A stretch of DNA of 14,359 bases from Methanosarcinaceae archaeon UBA470 (GTDB taxonomy: Archaea > Halobacteriota > Methanosarcinia > Methanosarcinales > Methanosarcinaceae), in contig DAKU01000147.1 in the NCBI GenBank assembly GCA_002508425.1, positions 1 through 14,359 of the forward strand, read 5' to 3'. Of the stretch, positions 1 through 8,002 are shown piece after piece; positions within the stretch are counted from its first letter, which is position 1, and each line of letters starts with the position of its first letter. The position numbers and the translations under genes were made by a program. A model generated the notes under the pieces. That model ran no database searches and was not told the DNA's origin. It saw only the letters and a program-made list of their open reading frames with translations.

Positions 1-870
1 AACACTGAGAAAACCATTCAGCATGGAAACAACAAGTTCCATTCTGGGTATACAGAAAGGTAGCATCAGCAAAGCGGCTATGATGCCGGTCAAGTATATT
101 TTTGGATTTTTTGTTTCGAGTAGCCAGCATAGCAACACTAAAGACAAAAGAAGAAAATGTGGCTGATGGTAGATACTCAAAGCAGCATAAATGATAGCTG
201 TAGTTATGTATCTTTCCTTTTGCAACAAAATTATGGCTATTAACATAAGGAAAAGCCCAATTATATTCTTTAGGTATAAGTATTCAAAAAGCACATACTG
301 GGTTGCAGACAGTAGGTAGATAACCGTAGAAATAACTGCACCTCTCTCGCTGGAAATTTGTTTTGATACGGCGAACACAGGAAAAGCCATTAATCCACAT
401 ACAAGAGGTGTAAAAATCGTTATAATCTCGGTAGATCTAAAACCTGCAACCACATACAGTATATCGCCAAGTAGGAATATTCCCTGAGGGAACATTTCTT
501 TGAACCATTCGGGCAATGTGCTTTCAGGAATACCGGGAAGATTTGAGATATATGTATCAAAGCCATATTTATACAGGCCTGGATCATATCCCGGTGGTAC
601 ATTTGTCCAAAAATATGGGTAATAACGAATGAAAACAGACAATGTGAATACATATGCAAGTACTATCCAGATGATCCTGTTATCAACATTTCCTATATTC
701 CTCTCCCTGTCCATATCTCTAATAATAGGTATTCCCAGTATGGGGAGAATAAGTATCAATATTTGTATCTTTAGTTCATGAGAACCGATGAGTATACTGA
801 ATATTACTAATAGTAAAGATATTACTATAAGTTTTAGGAATATTTTTTTACAAATTTCATCTATGTCCAT
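1..870 (-). CDS. Membrane glycosyltransferase (GT-C type), partial at window edge
   Basis: An open frame of 290 codons runs from an ATG at 868-870 on the minus strand to base 1 without a stop, so the C-terminal part lies outside the window. The protein is very hydrophobic: helices are visible at about residues 11-30, 35-50, 66-80, 121-133, 136-165, 178-216, 222-250 and 260-275. Between the second pair lies an extracytoplasmic loop with PPGYDPGLYK (residues 92-101). An acidic residue in the first outer loop (here D96) is the usual catalytic or metal-binding feature of GT-C enzymes, which use lipid-linked sugars. A second polar motif is H235-Q-P-H238. A GTGAGATC site precedes the ATG by a few bases, and a TATA-like box lies upstream. 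It stands divergent to the flippase gene, which fits a role in surface glycan assembly. The exact family and substrate cannot be told from this half. Confidence 0.72.
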   Translation of the reverse strand, partial: MDIDEICKKIFLKLIVISLLLVIFSILIGSHELKIQILILILPILGIPIIRDMDRERNIGNVDNRIIWIVLAYVFTLSVFIRYYPYFWTNVPPGYDPGLYKYGFDTYISNLPGIPESTLPEWFKEMFPQGIFLLGDILYVVAGFRSTEIITIFTPLVCGLMAFPVFAVSKQISSERGAVISTVIYLLSATQYVLFEYLYLKNIIGLFLMLIAIILLQKERYITTAIIYAALSIYHQPHFLLLSLVLLCWLLETKNPKIYLTGIIAALLMLPFCIPRMELVVSMLNGFLSV

Positions 871-923
871 CTGATCTCACTGTATCCCCGTGTACATGTA
901 TTTCTGTAGAGAAAGCAGTCAAG

Positions 924-932
924 TTTATAAAT
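924..932 (-). promoter_or_regulatory. Candidate TATA box for the left-edge glycosyltransferase
   Basis: The minus strand reads ATTTATAAA here, a good archaeal TATA match. A transcript starting about 26 bases downstream (near 902) would have a leader of about 30 bases containing the GTGAGATC ribosome site before the ATG at 870. Placement is by pattern only. Confidence 0.4.
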
Positions 933-961
933 TATTGCAACATTTACATATATCTCATGGC

Positions 962-968
962 ATAAAAA
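962..968 (+). promoter_or_regulatory. Candidate TATA box for the flippase gene
   Basis: ATAAAAA at this position would put the transcription start near 991, leaving a leader of about 24 bases that includes the AAAGGT ribosome site (1005-1010) before the ATG at 1015. An alternative AT-rich run lies closer to the gene (about 991-1004) but would leave no room for the ribosome site. Confidence 0.35.
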
Positions 969-1014
969 TCCTATTTTTCGGATACACAGCATATAGATAT
1001 ATTAAAAGGTAAAA

Positions 1015-2262
1015 ATGAAGCAGAGTTTAAGGCATGGAACTATCTATCTAATAGCAGCTCAGGTCTCTTTTGTCCTCTCTGGCTATGCGACGCATATCGG
1101 ATTAGGTAGATTTCTAGGTCCTGCAGATTATGGAATATACGCTGTTGTTATTTCTCTTATGACAATGGTGAATCTGATCCTTTCAACGGGTATACCACAG
1201 GCTGTATCCAAATATGTGGCACACCAGGATGGGAATGAATTACATGTTAAGAAAACTGCGCAAAATATGCAATTAACATTTAGTTTAGTTCTATTCCTAA
1301 TTTACTACTATTTCGCCGACCAGTTAGCTATCATGTTGAATGATCCGGGTCTTACTCCATATCTTCGGCTTTCTTCTCTTATTGTTCCTGCATATGCATT
1401 GCAAGCCCTGTATATTGGCTATTTCAACGGATTAAAAGAGTATGGTAAACAATCCCTTATGGTCATTCTCTATTCCGTTTTTAAAGTAGTGTTCATACTC
1501 GGGTTTGCAGTAACCTCTTATGCACTTTATGGTGCAATAACTGGTTTTATAATATCATCAGTAGCTGTTTTTGCTTTGGGATTTTTCTTTGTTCGCTCAA
1601 CAGATAAAAAGTTCCAATCATCATCTAATAAAAGCACTCTTATCTCTGCAAGGACAATACTGGATTTTGCAACCCCAATTATATTTTATTCAGTTGCTAC
1701 AAACTTAATTATGAGCTTTGATCTATTCTTTGTTAAAGCTTATCTTACAGATATGGATGTAGGTATTTATTCTGCCGTATCGACCATCTCAAAAGTGCCA
1801 TTTTACATCATTGCAGGCATATACGGAGCTTTATTCCCTGCAATTTCCAGTATGTCAGTCCATAATGACAGGTCACAGATGACAATGCACATTATTAGAT
1901 CAGTGAAATATTCCATGCTTGTACTTGTCCCTTCTACTTTGTTCGTAGTTATTTTTTCGAAACAAGTGTTGAGCTTTCTTTTTTCTGAACAATATTCAGC
2001 AGGTTCCACATCATTGGGAGTCCTGACAATAGGCATGGGTTTCTTTGGCTTGTTTTCACTGTTCACTACTGTGATCAATGGAATTGGGCAGCCACGTGTT
2101 TCAATGTTTATGAGTTTGATTGTTCTTGTCCTTGATATTTTTCTTAACCAATTGTTCATACCTTCATATGGAGTGGTTGGTGCAGCTATGGCCACATGTA
2201 TATCTTGCTTGATAGGGCTTGCTATATCGTTCTTATATGTGTACAGGAAATACAATCATTAA
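1015..2262 (+). CDS. Polysaccharide/lipid-linked oligosaccharide flippase (Wzx-like, MATE/MOP superfamily)
   Basis: The 415-residue protein is almost entirely membrane-spanning, with roughly twelve hydrophobic helices. It has the family's N-terminal pattern: a short charged start, then LGRFLGPADYGIYAVV (about residues 30-45) and GIPQAVSKYVA (about 59-69). Such proteins move lipid-linked sugar chains from the cytoplasmic to the outer face of the membrane. The length is near the lower end of the family (about 410-500). The ATG is preceded by AAAGGT at a spacing of four bases. The gene is followed after 11 bases by an O-acetyltransferase gene and is divergent to a membrane glycosyltransferase, so it is probably the export step of the surface glycan or glycoprotein pathway encoded here. 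The transported molecule is not evident from the sequence. Confidence 0.88.
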   Translation: MKQSLRHGTIYLIAAQVSFVLSGYATHIGLGRFLGPADYGIYAVVISLMTMVNLILSTGIPQAVSKYVAHQDGNELHVKKTAQNMQLTFSLVLFLIYYYFADQLAIMLNDPGLTPYLRLSSLIVPAYALQALYIGYFNGLKEYGKQSLMVILYSVFKVVFILGFAVTSYALYGAITGFIISSVAVFALGFFFVRSTDKKFQSSSNKSTLISARTILDFATPIIFYSVATNLIMSFDLFFVKAYLTDMDVGIYSAVSTISKVPFYIIAGIYGALFPAISSMSVHNDRSQMTMHIIRSVKYSMLVLVPSTLFVVIFSKQVLSFLFSEQYSAGSTSLGVLTIGMGFFGLFSLFTTVINGIGQPRVSMFMSLIVLVLDIFLNQLFIPSYGVVGAAMATCISCLIGLAISFLYVYRKYNH

Positions 2263-2273
2263 AAGGAACTATC

Positions 2274-2834
2274 ATGTCTGGACTTTCTCTAATTAAACTT
2301 GGGATACGCAAAACTCTGGAAGAGCTCTACGTATATACATTCCTTTTTCTGGCGAATCTTTTTCCAGATATGAGTATCTGCTCTATTTTAAGAACTTTAT
2401 TTATCAAGCCGATCGCAAGTGTTGGAAATAGTACACGCATCCGTAAGAATATTTATGTTAATTCATTCAGGAAACTTTCCATTGGAAAAAACTGTTTTAT
2501 AAACCGTGGTGTACAGTTTGATTGTTCTGGCAGTGTTTCAATAGGAAATAACTGTTCCATCGGTTTTAATGCCTTGATAACTACAAGTACTCATCTGGAA
2601 AAGGATCGTGTAGCTGAAGATGGCCGTACTTTCATAGGCGAACCTGTAACCATTGGTAATGGTGTATGGATCGGAGCAAATTCCACTATACTTCCAGGTA
2701 CCGAAATCGGAGACTATTGCATTATAGCTGCAGGTGCTGTAGTTAAAGGTAAACTCGAATCCCATGGTGTGTATGCAGGGGTACCTGCAAAACGCATTCG
2801 AGATACGCAGGGTATTGCAGAAAAAAGGATTTGA
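2274..2834 (+). CDS. Hexapeptide-repeat O-acetyltransferase (LbH, NodL/LacA-like)
   Basis: The 186-residue protein carries left-handed beta-helix hexapeptide repeats ([IV]GxxxxI type) from about residue 68 to 160, for example IGKNCFI, IGNNCSIG, IGNGVWIGANSTI and IGDYCIIAAGAVV. It closes with YAGVPAKRI (about 167-175), the usual end of sugar and maltose/galactoside-type acetyltransferases. H107 in TTSTH is the expected catalytic histidine. The first 45 residues are partly hydrophobic and are not part of the helix. The start at 2274 was chosen because AAAGGA lies at 2262-2267 and the longer frame from 2196 would run deep into the flippase gene. The protein probably transfers acetyl from acetyl-CoA to a sugar hydroxyl of the glycan exported by the preceding flippase. 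The acceptor is unknown. Confidence 0.87.
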   Translation: MSGLSLIKLGIRKTLEELYVYTFLFLANLFPDMSICSILRTLFIKPIASVGNSTRIRKNIYVNSFRKLSIGKNCFINRGVQFDCSGSVSIGNNCSIGFNALITTSTHLEKDRVAEDGRTFIGEPVTIGNGVWIGANSTILPGTEIGDYCIIAAGAVVKGKLESHGVYAGVPAKRIRDTQGIAEKRI

Positions 2835-2841
2835 TGTTCGA

Positions 2842-4401
2842 TTATTTTGCTTTCTCGACTTTCCAAACCATATTGTCCTTAGCTACAGATGTCAGTTTAT
2901 ACTTTTTATTCTTTTTTAAATGTTGGAACAGTTCGGTAGCTTCTTTTGTAACATAAACAGGAACTCCATCGGATAGCATTTTATCTATAAGTGGCACGAG
3001 GTCTCTCTCTATATTTGCACCTGTATACCAATATGCCATGTCAGGTTGTGCTCTGAGTTCTGCTTCTGTCCTATACACAGCTACTTGCCGTTCCATCATG
3101 AAAACCTTATCTAAGGCTCTGGTGAAAATAACGGCATTCTCAGGTGTATTGGTTACTATTTGCCGGTTCAGATCTCCCCACATATTTAACCTGTCTTTAG
3201 TTTTTATCAAATTCTTGTCGCTTTCAAATATTGTAGTAGTTGAGGTAAGCAATATCAGCAGTAAAAGCAAAGCGACGATTCGAGAATTATTTTCTCTTTT
3301 CAAAAAACTGGTTAAAAATACAGCAGCAAATATGCTCATTATTGCATAGTTTATCACAAAATAACGCGCCATGGAAGAATCGATGGAACCAGCCTCAAAT
3401 CCCCAGGTCTCACCTCTAAAGCCATAAAGGCCAAAGAAAAGCAAGAATAGCCCAATAAAGAAAAGTGAAAAGAACCATTGCATTTTGTCCTTTGAAGAAT
3501 ATGCCGATATAACCCCAAAGCAGGCAAGAACAAACAGTAGAGGTGGATAATCCACTATATACTTCACAAAAGAGTCTGCATATATTCTCAGGTTGTTTAT
3601 GAGATATTCAAGTTGGTACCCTATTCCTCCTCCTCCTGTATTGATATCCACGGTTTGTGCATTAAGGGTAGAATTGGATATTGTCCACAAGATACGCAGT
3701 ATCAGGAAGATACCCACAAATATGGTTATCTCTTTCAATTGTATCTTTCTGGTAAATCCCCATCTTGCTGCAATAAGTCCGATCAATATCGATCCAAATA
3801 TGACTATTTCTGAGGTTCTGGTAAAAACAGCATACAGACAAAACAAACCAGCACATCCGATGTATACGTTCTTTCCGGTTTTTATGCCTTTGTGGAAACA
3901 ATAGAGGGCAATGATCGAAAAGGTCACTGCAGGAATATTGCTGTAGTACATATTGGAAAAGAATACATATGTAGGGTTAAGTCCCCAGATCAGCGCTGCA
4001 ATGATTGCAGTTTTGTCATCGAATATGTTCCTTACAAGCAGATATAAGAACAGTACACCTACACATCCTGCCAGAGGCACTATGTAATCTAAAAGGCCAT
4101 ACAGCCTCGCTGCGGCCAACAATATCTGGAAACCGACGTAGGGGCCGATGTAATTATTTCCTCCAATGTCTATCGAGTTTCTTGGCCTGAAATAACTTAC
4201 ATTATATTTCTCATTCATTTCAGAATGCCATACTAAAGATGACTCCTCTACGATAATCTTTGAAAAGATCAAAGGCAGATTCTCATCAGGGCTATCAGCT
4301 ACCCTGTAGTTAACTTCATTGTTAACATAGGCATAGTAGTTGAAAAGCAATGCCAAAAGCAGAATCACTGCAACTGTTGATAGATTGCCTTTAAGCTTCA
4401 T
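2842..4401 (-). CDS. GT39-like membrane glycosyltransferase (dolichyl-phosphate-sugar dependent type)
   Basis: The 519-residue protein begins with one helix (about residues 8-26), followed by an outer loop with the acidic motif DSPDENLP (D36, D39, E40). Helices then alternate to about residue 385. A soluble tail of about 130 residues closes the protein. This is the layout of GT-C enzymes of the PMT/ArnT class, where acidic residues of the first outer loop are catalytic and the donor is a polyprenyl- or dolichyl-phosphate sugar. Its ATG overlaps the stop of the upstream epimerase-like gene in an ATGA (4398-4401), and no strong ribosome site is visible, so translation is probably coupled. The gene ends seven bases from the convergent acetyltransferase gene. 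The acceptor could be a glycan lipid or protein; the sequence does not decide. Confidence 0.8.
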   Translation of the reverse strand: MKLKGNLSTVAVILLLALLFNYYAYVNNEVNYRVADSPDENLPLIFSKIIVEESSLVWHSEMNEKYNVSYFRPRNSIDIGGNNYIGPYVGFQILLAAARLYGLLDYIVPLAGCVGVLFLYLLVRNIFDDKTAIIAALIWGLNPTYVFFSNMYYSNIPAVTFSIIALYCFHKGIKTGKNVYIGCAGLFCLYAVFTRTSEIVIFGSILIGLIAARWGFTRKIQLKEITIFVGIFLILRILWTISNSTLNAQTVDINTGGGGIGYQLEYLINNLRIYADSFVKYIVDYPPLLFVLACFGVISAYSSKDKMQWFFSLFFIGLFLLFFGLYGFRGETWGFEAGSIDSSMARYFVINYAIMSIFAAVFLTSFLKRENNSRIVALLLLLILLTSTTTIFESDKNLIKTKDRLNMWGDLNRQIVTNTPENAVIFTRALDKVFMMERQVAVYRTEAELRAQPDMAYWYTGANIERDLVPLIDKMLSDGVPVYVTKEATELFQHLKKNKKYKLTSVAKDNMVWKVEKAK

Positions 4402-5501
4402 GAGTTCTTCAGTTGCGACATTTTTTCAACTAATATATCGACGATTTCCTTAGAAGGACTCTTGAGGGAATTGATATCTACATCAAATATATAGTTGTTA
4501 TAGTTCTGCAGGAAATCATCTATGATGCTGGTATCATATTTTGAAAGGCAGACATTGGGGTAGCCGTTCTGTTCCATGAATCCCCTCATCAAAAGGCAGG
4601 GTCTGCTAAGGAAGTAGGATTCTAGTTGTGGTGCTCCGCCATCGTTTACTATATACTTGCTGTTCTTTATCAGATTGATATTCGTTACATAATCCTGGAG
4701 TGGTATCATCTGAAGGTTTTCATATCCCTTTAGTGTTTCAAGCATATTCGATTTCATAAGCTTATTTTTTAAAGGCTCATGCATGATCATTAATACTCTT
4801 TCGTTTTTGGCGATCTTCTCCACTGTGGACATGATGATATCCAATCTTTCTTTTGAATAGAGGTTCTCGACCCTGTGCACATTGACAAGAACATATCCGA
4901 GGTCAGGTTTGAAGGTGACCTTGTGGGAATTGGCGGTGGCAAAACGCATTGCATCGATGACAGTGTTATATCCCAGATTGACTATTTCTCCTTTTACTCC
5001 CTGTTTTATGACATTGTTATATGATTCTTCGGAAGAAGTAAAAAGGTAGTCAGCCATCCAGTCTATCATTCTTCTGGAAAGCTCTTCTGGAAAGGGATTG
5101 AAAATATTATGGGTCCTTTCTCCTGATTCGATATGTGCAACTTTAGCTTGATGCAGTTTACTCAGCACAGCACCAAAAGAAGCAGGTATCGGATCTCCGT
5201 GGATCAGACAAATATCATTCTTATTCGGCAATCCATCCTGTGAGAAAGAGCTGAGTGTCACTTTTGATAGCCAGACAGCCATATCCAGGACATTAGCAAC
5301 ATCTTTGTTATTCTTGTTAAGCACAATATCCGGTTGCTTCAGGCCAAAAACACCAATAATATCATAAAGTATTTTGGTATGTTGGGCCGCATTGATGAAA
5401 TTGTACTTTATTCCTCTTCTATCCATTTCCAGCATAATGGGCGCCATTTTTATAAGCTGTCCCTTTGTGCCTACCATAACGTGAAATCTACTCTCGTCCA
5501 T
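4398..5501 (-). CDS. Divergent UDP-N-acetylglucosamine 2-epimerase-like protein (WecB family)
   Basis: The 367-residue protein follows the WecB (GT-B fold) layout. Equivalents of the catalytic set are present: D103 in LIHGDPIPAS, E125 in HIESGERT, E139/E140 in FPEELSRR and H209 in NVHRVEN. A VNDGGAPQLES stretch (285-295) matches the family's SDSGGxQEE. Two signatures differ: the N-terminal GTRPE becomes GTKGQ (11-15), and the TERPE loop after the [LM]R of the UDP site is replaced by FMEQNGYPN (298-306). True WecB makes UDP-ManNAc for surface polymers. Here the substrate may differ, or the protein may be a glycosyltransferase-like relative. AAAGTGA precedes the ATG at a spacing of five. Gmd lies 112 bases upstream and the GT39-like gene overlaps its stop, so it acts in the same glycan pathway. 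Confidence 0.75.
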   Translation of the reverse strand: MDESRFHVMVGTKGQLIKMAPIMLEMDRRGIKYNFINAAQHTKILYDIIGVFGLKQPDIVLNKNNKDVANVLDMAVWLSKVTLSSFSQDGLPNKNDICLIHGDPIPASFGAVLSKLHQAKVAHIESGERTHNIFNPFPEELSRRMIDWMADYLFTSSEESYNNVIKQGVKGEIVNLGYNTVIDAMRFATANSHKVTFKPDLGYVLVNVHRVENLYSKERLDIIMSTVEKIAKNERVLMIMHEPLKNKLMKSNMLETLKGYENLQMIPLQDYVTNINLIKNSKYIVNDGGAPQLESYFLSRPCLLMRGFMEQNGYPNVCLSKYDTSIIDDFLQNYNNYIFDVDINSLKSPSKEIVDILVEKMSQLKNS

Positions 5502-5554
5502 TTTTTCACTTTATCCTTTACAGGCACTTCCCTCAAAATGCCATGTAAATTTTA

Positions 5555-5575
5555 AGGATGGTGCACTTCCATCCT
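5555..5575 (-). terminator. Hairpin after gmd, possible terminator
   Basis: A perfect 7-bp inverted repeat (AGGATGG at 5555-5561, CCATCCT at 5569-5575) has a 7-base loop. On the minus strand it is followed by an AT-rich run (TTAAAATTT). It sits about 40 bases past the gmd stop and about 55 bases before the next gene, so it may end or attenuate gmd transcription. The same AT-rich run could be the TATA box of the epimerase-like gene. Confidence 0.4.
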
Positions 5576-5613
5576 ATACAAAACGGTATAAAAAAGCTAA
5601 CGATGAACCCGGA

Positions 5614-6591
5614 TCAGTGTTTCCTGTTAACAGGTTCCAATCTTTCCAAGTCAGCTTCTACCATCATCTTGACAAGCTCTTTGAAGTGTACTTTAGGCTC
5701 CCAGCCAAGCTCCCTCTTTGCTTTTGATGGGTCGCCCAATAATAATTGTACTTCTGCTGGCCTTACAAACTTGGGGTCTATAACTACATATTTCTTCCAG
5801 TCCAGACCGGCTATGGAGAATGCTTCTTGTACAAATTCCTCTACTGAATGGGTTTCACCTGTAGCTATAACATAGTCTCCAGGTTTATCCTGTTGAAGCA
5901 TGCGCCACATAGCATCTACGTAATCCCCTGCAAATCCCCAATCCCTTTTTGCATCAAGGTTTCCCAGACGTAGTTCTGATTCCAGGCCATGGTATATCCT
6001 TGCAACACTGTCGGTTATCTTCCGTGTCACAAATTCAATGCCTCTACGTGGGGATTCATGATTGAACAATATTCCATTGCTGATATGCATATCATAGCTT
6101 TCTCTATAGTTTACGCATGTCCAGTATGCATATACTTTAGCTACTCCATATGGGCTTCTTGGATAGAATTTTGTATTCTCCGTCTGCGGGGTTTCCTGGA
6201 CCTTACCGAACATTTCGCTGGATGATGCCTGGTATACTCTCGCATGCGGTACTACATGTCTTACGGCTTCCAGTACTCTGACCATTCCCAATCCGGTCAC
6301 ATCTCCTGTATGTACTGGTTGGTTCCATGAAGTTCCCACAAAGGACTGAGCAGCGAGATTGTACACTTCATCGGGTTGTGCTATACGCATTGCTTCGCTT
6401 AGGGAGGATTGGTCAGTAATGTCTCCCTGTAGTAGTTCTACACTGTTCAGTATGTGGTCTATCCGGGATGTGTTAGGAGTACTGAGTCTTCTCACAAGTC
6501 CATATACATTGTATCCTTTGTTGTACAGTAACTCTGCAAGATAAGATCCATCCTGTCCAGTAATTCCGGTTATTAATGCATTCTTTGCCAT
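5614..6591 (-). CDS. gmd: GDP-mannose 4,6-dehydratase
   Basis: This extended-SDR enzyme (325 residues) turns GDP-D-mannose into GDP-4-keto-6-deoxy-D-mannose, the precursor of GDP-fucose, GDP-rhamnose and perosamine. It shows the NADP-binding GITGQDGSYLAELL (G9, G12, G15), ASSSEMFG (S124/S125-E126), the YGVAK catalytic pair (Y148, K152), FNHESPRRG and LGNLDAKRDWGFAGDYV; the last two are diagnostic of Gmd. It is slightly shorter than most bacterial forms (about 340-370). The second in-frame ATG (6589-6591) was chosen because GGAG lies eight bases before it; the first ATG at 6597 would be only two bases from GGAG. No partner reductase or aminotransferase is seen in the window. It heads the minus-strand glycan genes and is divergent to xseA. 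Confidence 0.95.
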   Translation of the reverse strand: MAKNALITGITGQDGSYLAELLYNKGYNVYGLVRRLSTPNTSRIDHILNSVELLQGDITDQSSLSEAMRIAQPDEVYNLAAQSFVGTSWNQPVHTGDVTGLGMVRVLEAVRHVVPHARVYQASSSEMFGKVQETPQTENTKFYPRSPYGVAKVYAYWTCVNYRESYDMHISNGILFNHESPRRGIEFVTRKITDSVARIYHGLESELRLGNLDAKRDWGFAGDYVDAMWRMLQQDKPGDYVIATGETHSVEEFVQEAFSIAGLDWKKYVVIDPKFVRPAEVQLLLGDPSKAKRELGWEPKVHFKELVKMMVEADLERLEPVNRKH

Positions 6592-6659
6592 AATCATAGC
6601 TCCGTATCAGAAAAGATGTAAAATGTAAGATCTATCTCTTCATCCCTCAAATTCTACAT

Positions 6660-6672
6660 TTCTAAATTAGAA
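6660..6672. promoter_or_regulatory. Perfect 13-bp palindrome, possible operator in front of gmd
   Basis: TTCTAAATTAGAA is a perfect inverted repeat with a one-base centre. It lies just downstream of a TATA-like box on the minus strand (CTTTAAATAAG, 6677-6687) and so covers the predicted gmd transcription start, a usual place for an archaeal repressor site. AT-rich sequence makes chance palindromes common, so this is tentative. Confidence 0.25.
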
Positions 6673-6676
6673 TAAA

Positions 6677-6687
6677 CTTATTTAAAG
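6677..6687 (-). promoter_or_regulatory. Candidate TATA box for gmd
   Basis: The minus strand reads CTTTAAATAAG. A start about 26 bases downstream (near 6657) would give a leader of about 65 bases ending in the GGAG ribosome site of gmd. Confidence 0.35.
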
Positions 6688-6735
6688 CTTGGTATTATTA
6701 TAAAACACAAACACTTTCACTATCCTTGCATCAAC

Positions 6736-6742
6736 ATAAATA
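6736..6742 (+). promoter_or_regulatory. Candidate TATA box for xseA, implying a leaderless transcript
   Basis: ATAAATA is centred 25 bases before the ATG at 6764 and 28 before the one at 6767, the normal TATA-to-start distance in archaea. No Shine-Dalgarno sequence lies before either ATG; instead the bases just upstream read TCCTCCTC. A transcript beginning at the start codon itself would explain both facts. Confidence 0.4.
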
Positions 6743-6763
6743 GTAGGGAATTCCTCCTCATCT

Positions 6764-8002
6764 ATGATGTCTGAGAATCCAATGGGTATATTTAGCGTTT
6801 CAATGCTCAATGAAACCATAAGGTCTCTACTGGTCAATGATCCCAGGCTGTGTGAAGTATGGGTGCGTGGCGAGATCTCAAATCTTAAAAAACATAGCTC
6901 AGGCCATTATTATTTTACCTTGAAGGACCGGGGGAGCCAGATAAGCTGTGTTAGTTTCAGGCAGACTAACCGTAGTCTCAAGTTCGATCCGGAGGATTCC
7001 ATGGCAGTTATACTGTATGGTTCTGTGGATGTATACACTGTCCGGGGGCAATATCAGCTTAAAGTTATGGATATGCGCCCGGATGGTATCGGTGAAATGT
7101 TCAAGGCATTTGAACAGCTTAAGAAAAAACTGGAAGCCGAAGGTCTCTTTGAACAGATCCGCAAGAGGTCTATACCTCGATTTCCTGCAAGGATCGGTGT
7201 CGCTACTTCTCCGACAGGTGCTGCAGTTCATGATATCATTAATATACTGAGTCGAAGATATCCGGTGCATGTGCTCCTTGCTCCCTGTCTAGTGCAGGGG
7301 GATGCAGCTGCACAAAGCATTGCGGATTCCATAGAGCTTCTCAATAAAGCAGATGTCGATGTTATAATAGTTGGCAGGGGAGGTGGCTCACTGGAAGATA
7401 TGTGGCCCTTCAATGAAGAGGTTGTAGCAAGGGCTATTTTCAATTCCAGGATACCAATAGTTTCTGCTGTAGGCCATGAAACGGATTATACTATTGCCGA
7501 TTTCACAGCTGATTTAAGGGCACCTACGCCATCAGCAGCAGCAGAACTCGTAGTCCCTGACAGAATAGAATTAAAACGATTTATGGACTCAATGTTCCAG
7601 AGACTTGAATATGCGATAGATCGTAAGGTCTCGGATCTCGATACCAGGCTTGATCGTGCGCATGATTCCCTGAAACCGGAAAGGCTGCAGGAAATGATTG
7701 ACCAGCGCTACCAAAGAATTGACGAGCTGGTTACAGCTATGGAAAAAGATATTAAATATGACCTCGGGTCAAGAAAAATGCTGCTTAAAGCTCTGGCTGG
7801 CCGTATGAATGCAGTAAACCCTCTAAATACCTTGGAAAGAGGATATTGCATAGCAATGTCCGATAATCTTGTTGTAAAAAGTGTTAATGATGTAAAAATA
7901 GGTTTCAGGCTTGACCTAAGGGTCACTGATGGTAATGTAATATGTGATGTTATGGAAAAGGTTGAGATTAACAATGGTAAGCAGGAAGAAGAAGATAAAT
8001 GA
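6764..8002 (+). CDS. xseA: Exonuclease VII large subunit
   Basis: The 412-residue protein is the catalytic subunit of exonuclease VII, which degrades single-stranded DNA from both ends to short oligonucleotides in the cytoplasm. An N-terminal OB fold (about 10-105) contains VWVRGEISNLKKHSSGHYYF. The nuclease domain follows with ATSPTGAAVHDI (D147), GRGGGSLEDMWPFN (204-217, R205) and SAVGHETDYTIADFTAD (H238, D241). A helical coiled-coil region (about 265-340) precedes the C-terminal NPLNTLERGY. It is a little shorter than the E. coli protein (456), mainly in the coiled coil. The start is uncertain: ATG 6764, 6767 and 6782 are all in frame without a ribosome site, and a TATA box points to a leaderless start at 6764/6767. 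xseB overlaps the end. ExoVII is mainly bacterial; its presence here suggests an old transfer. Confidence 0.96.
   Translation: MMSENPMGIFSVSMLNETIRSLLVNDPRLCEVWVRGEISNLKKHSSGHYYFTLKDRGSQISCVSFRQTNRSLKFDPEDSMAVILYGSVDVYTVRGQYQLKVMDMRPDGIGEMFKAFEQLKKKLEAEGLFEQIRKRSIPRFPARIGVATSPTGAAVHDIINILSRRYPVHVLLAPCLVQGDAAAQSIADSIELLNKADVDVIIVGRGGGSLEDMWPFNEEVVARAIFNSRIPIVSAVGHETDYTIADFTADLRAPTPSAAAELVVPDRIELKRFMDSMFQRLEYAIDRKVSDLDTRLDRAHDSLKPERLQEMIDQRYQRIDELVTAMEKDIKYDLGSRKMLLKALAGRMNAVNPLNTLERGYCIAMSDNLVVKSVNDVKIGFRLDLRVTDGNVICDVMEKVEINNGKQEEEDK

Noticed and set aside
420..659. A 79-codon open frame on the minus strand
   Set aside because: It is a shadow in another frame of the left-edge membrane glycosyltransferase, whose 290-codon frame has the clear hydrophobic and GYDPGLY pattern.
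1803..2255. 150-codon open frame antisense to the flippase gene
   Set aside because: No family pattern, no ribosome site; the sense strand encodes a well-supported flippase.
2196..2273. Upstream start for the acetyltransferase
   Set aside because: It lies inside the flippase gene and gives residues unlike the family; ATG 2274 has a good ribosome site.
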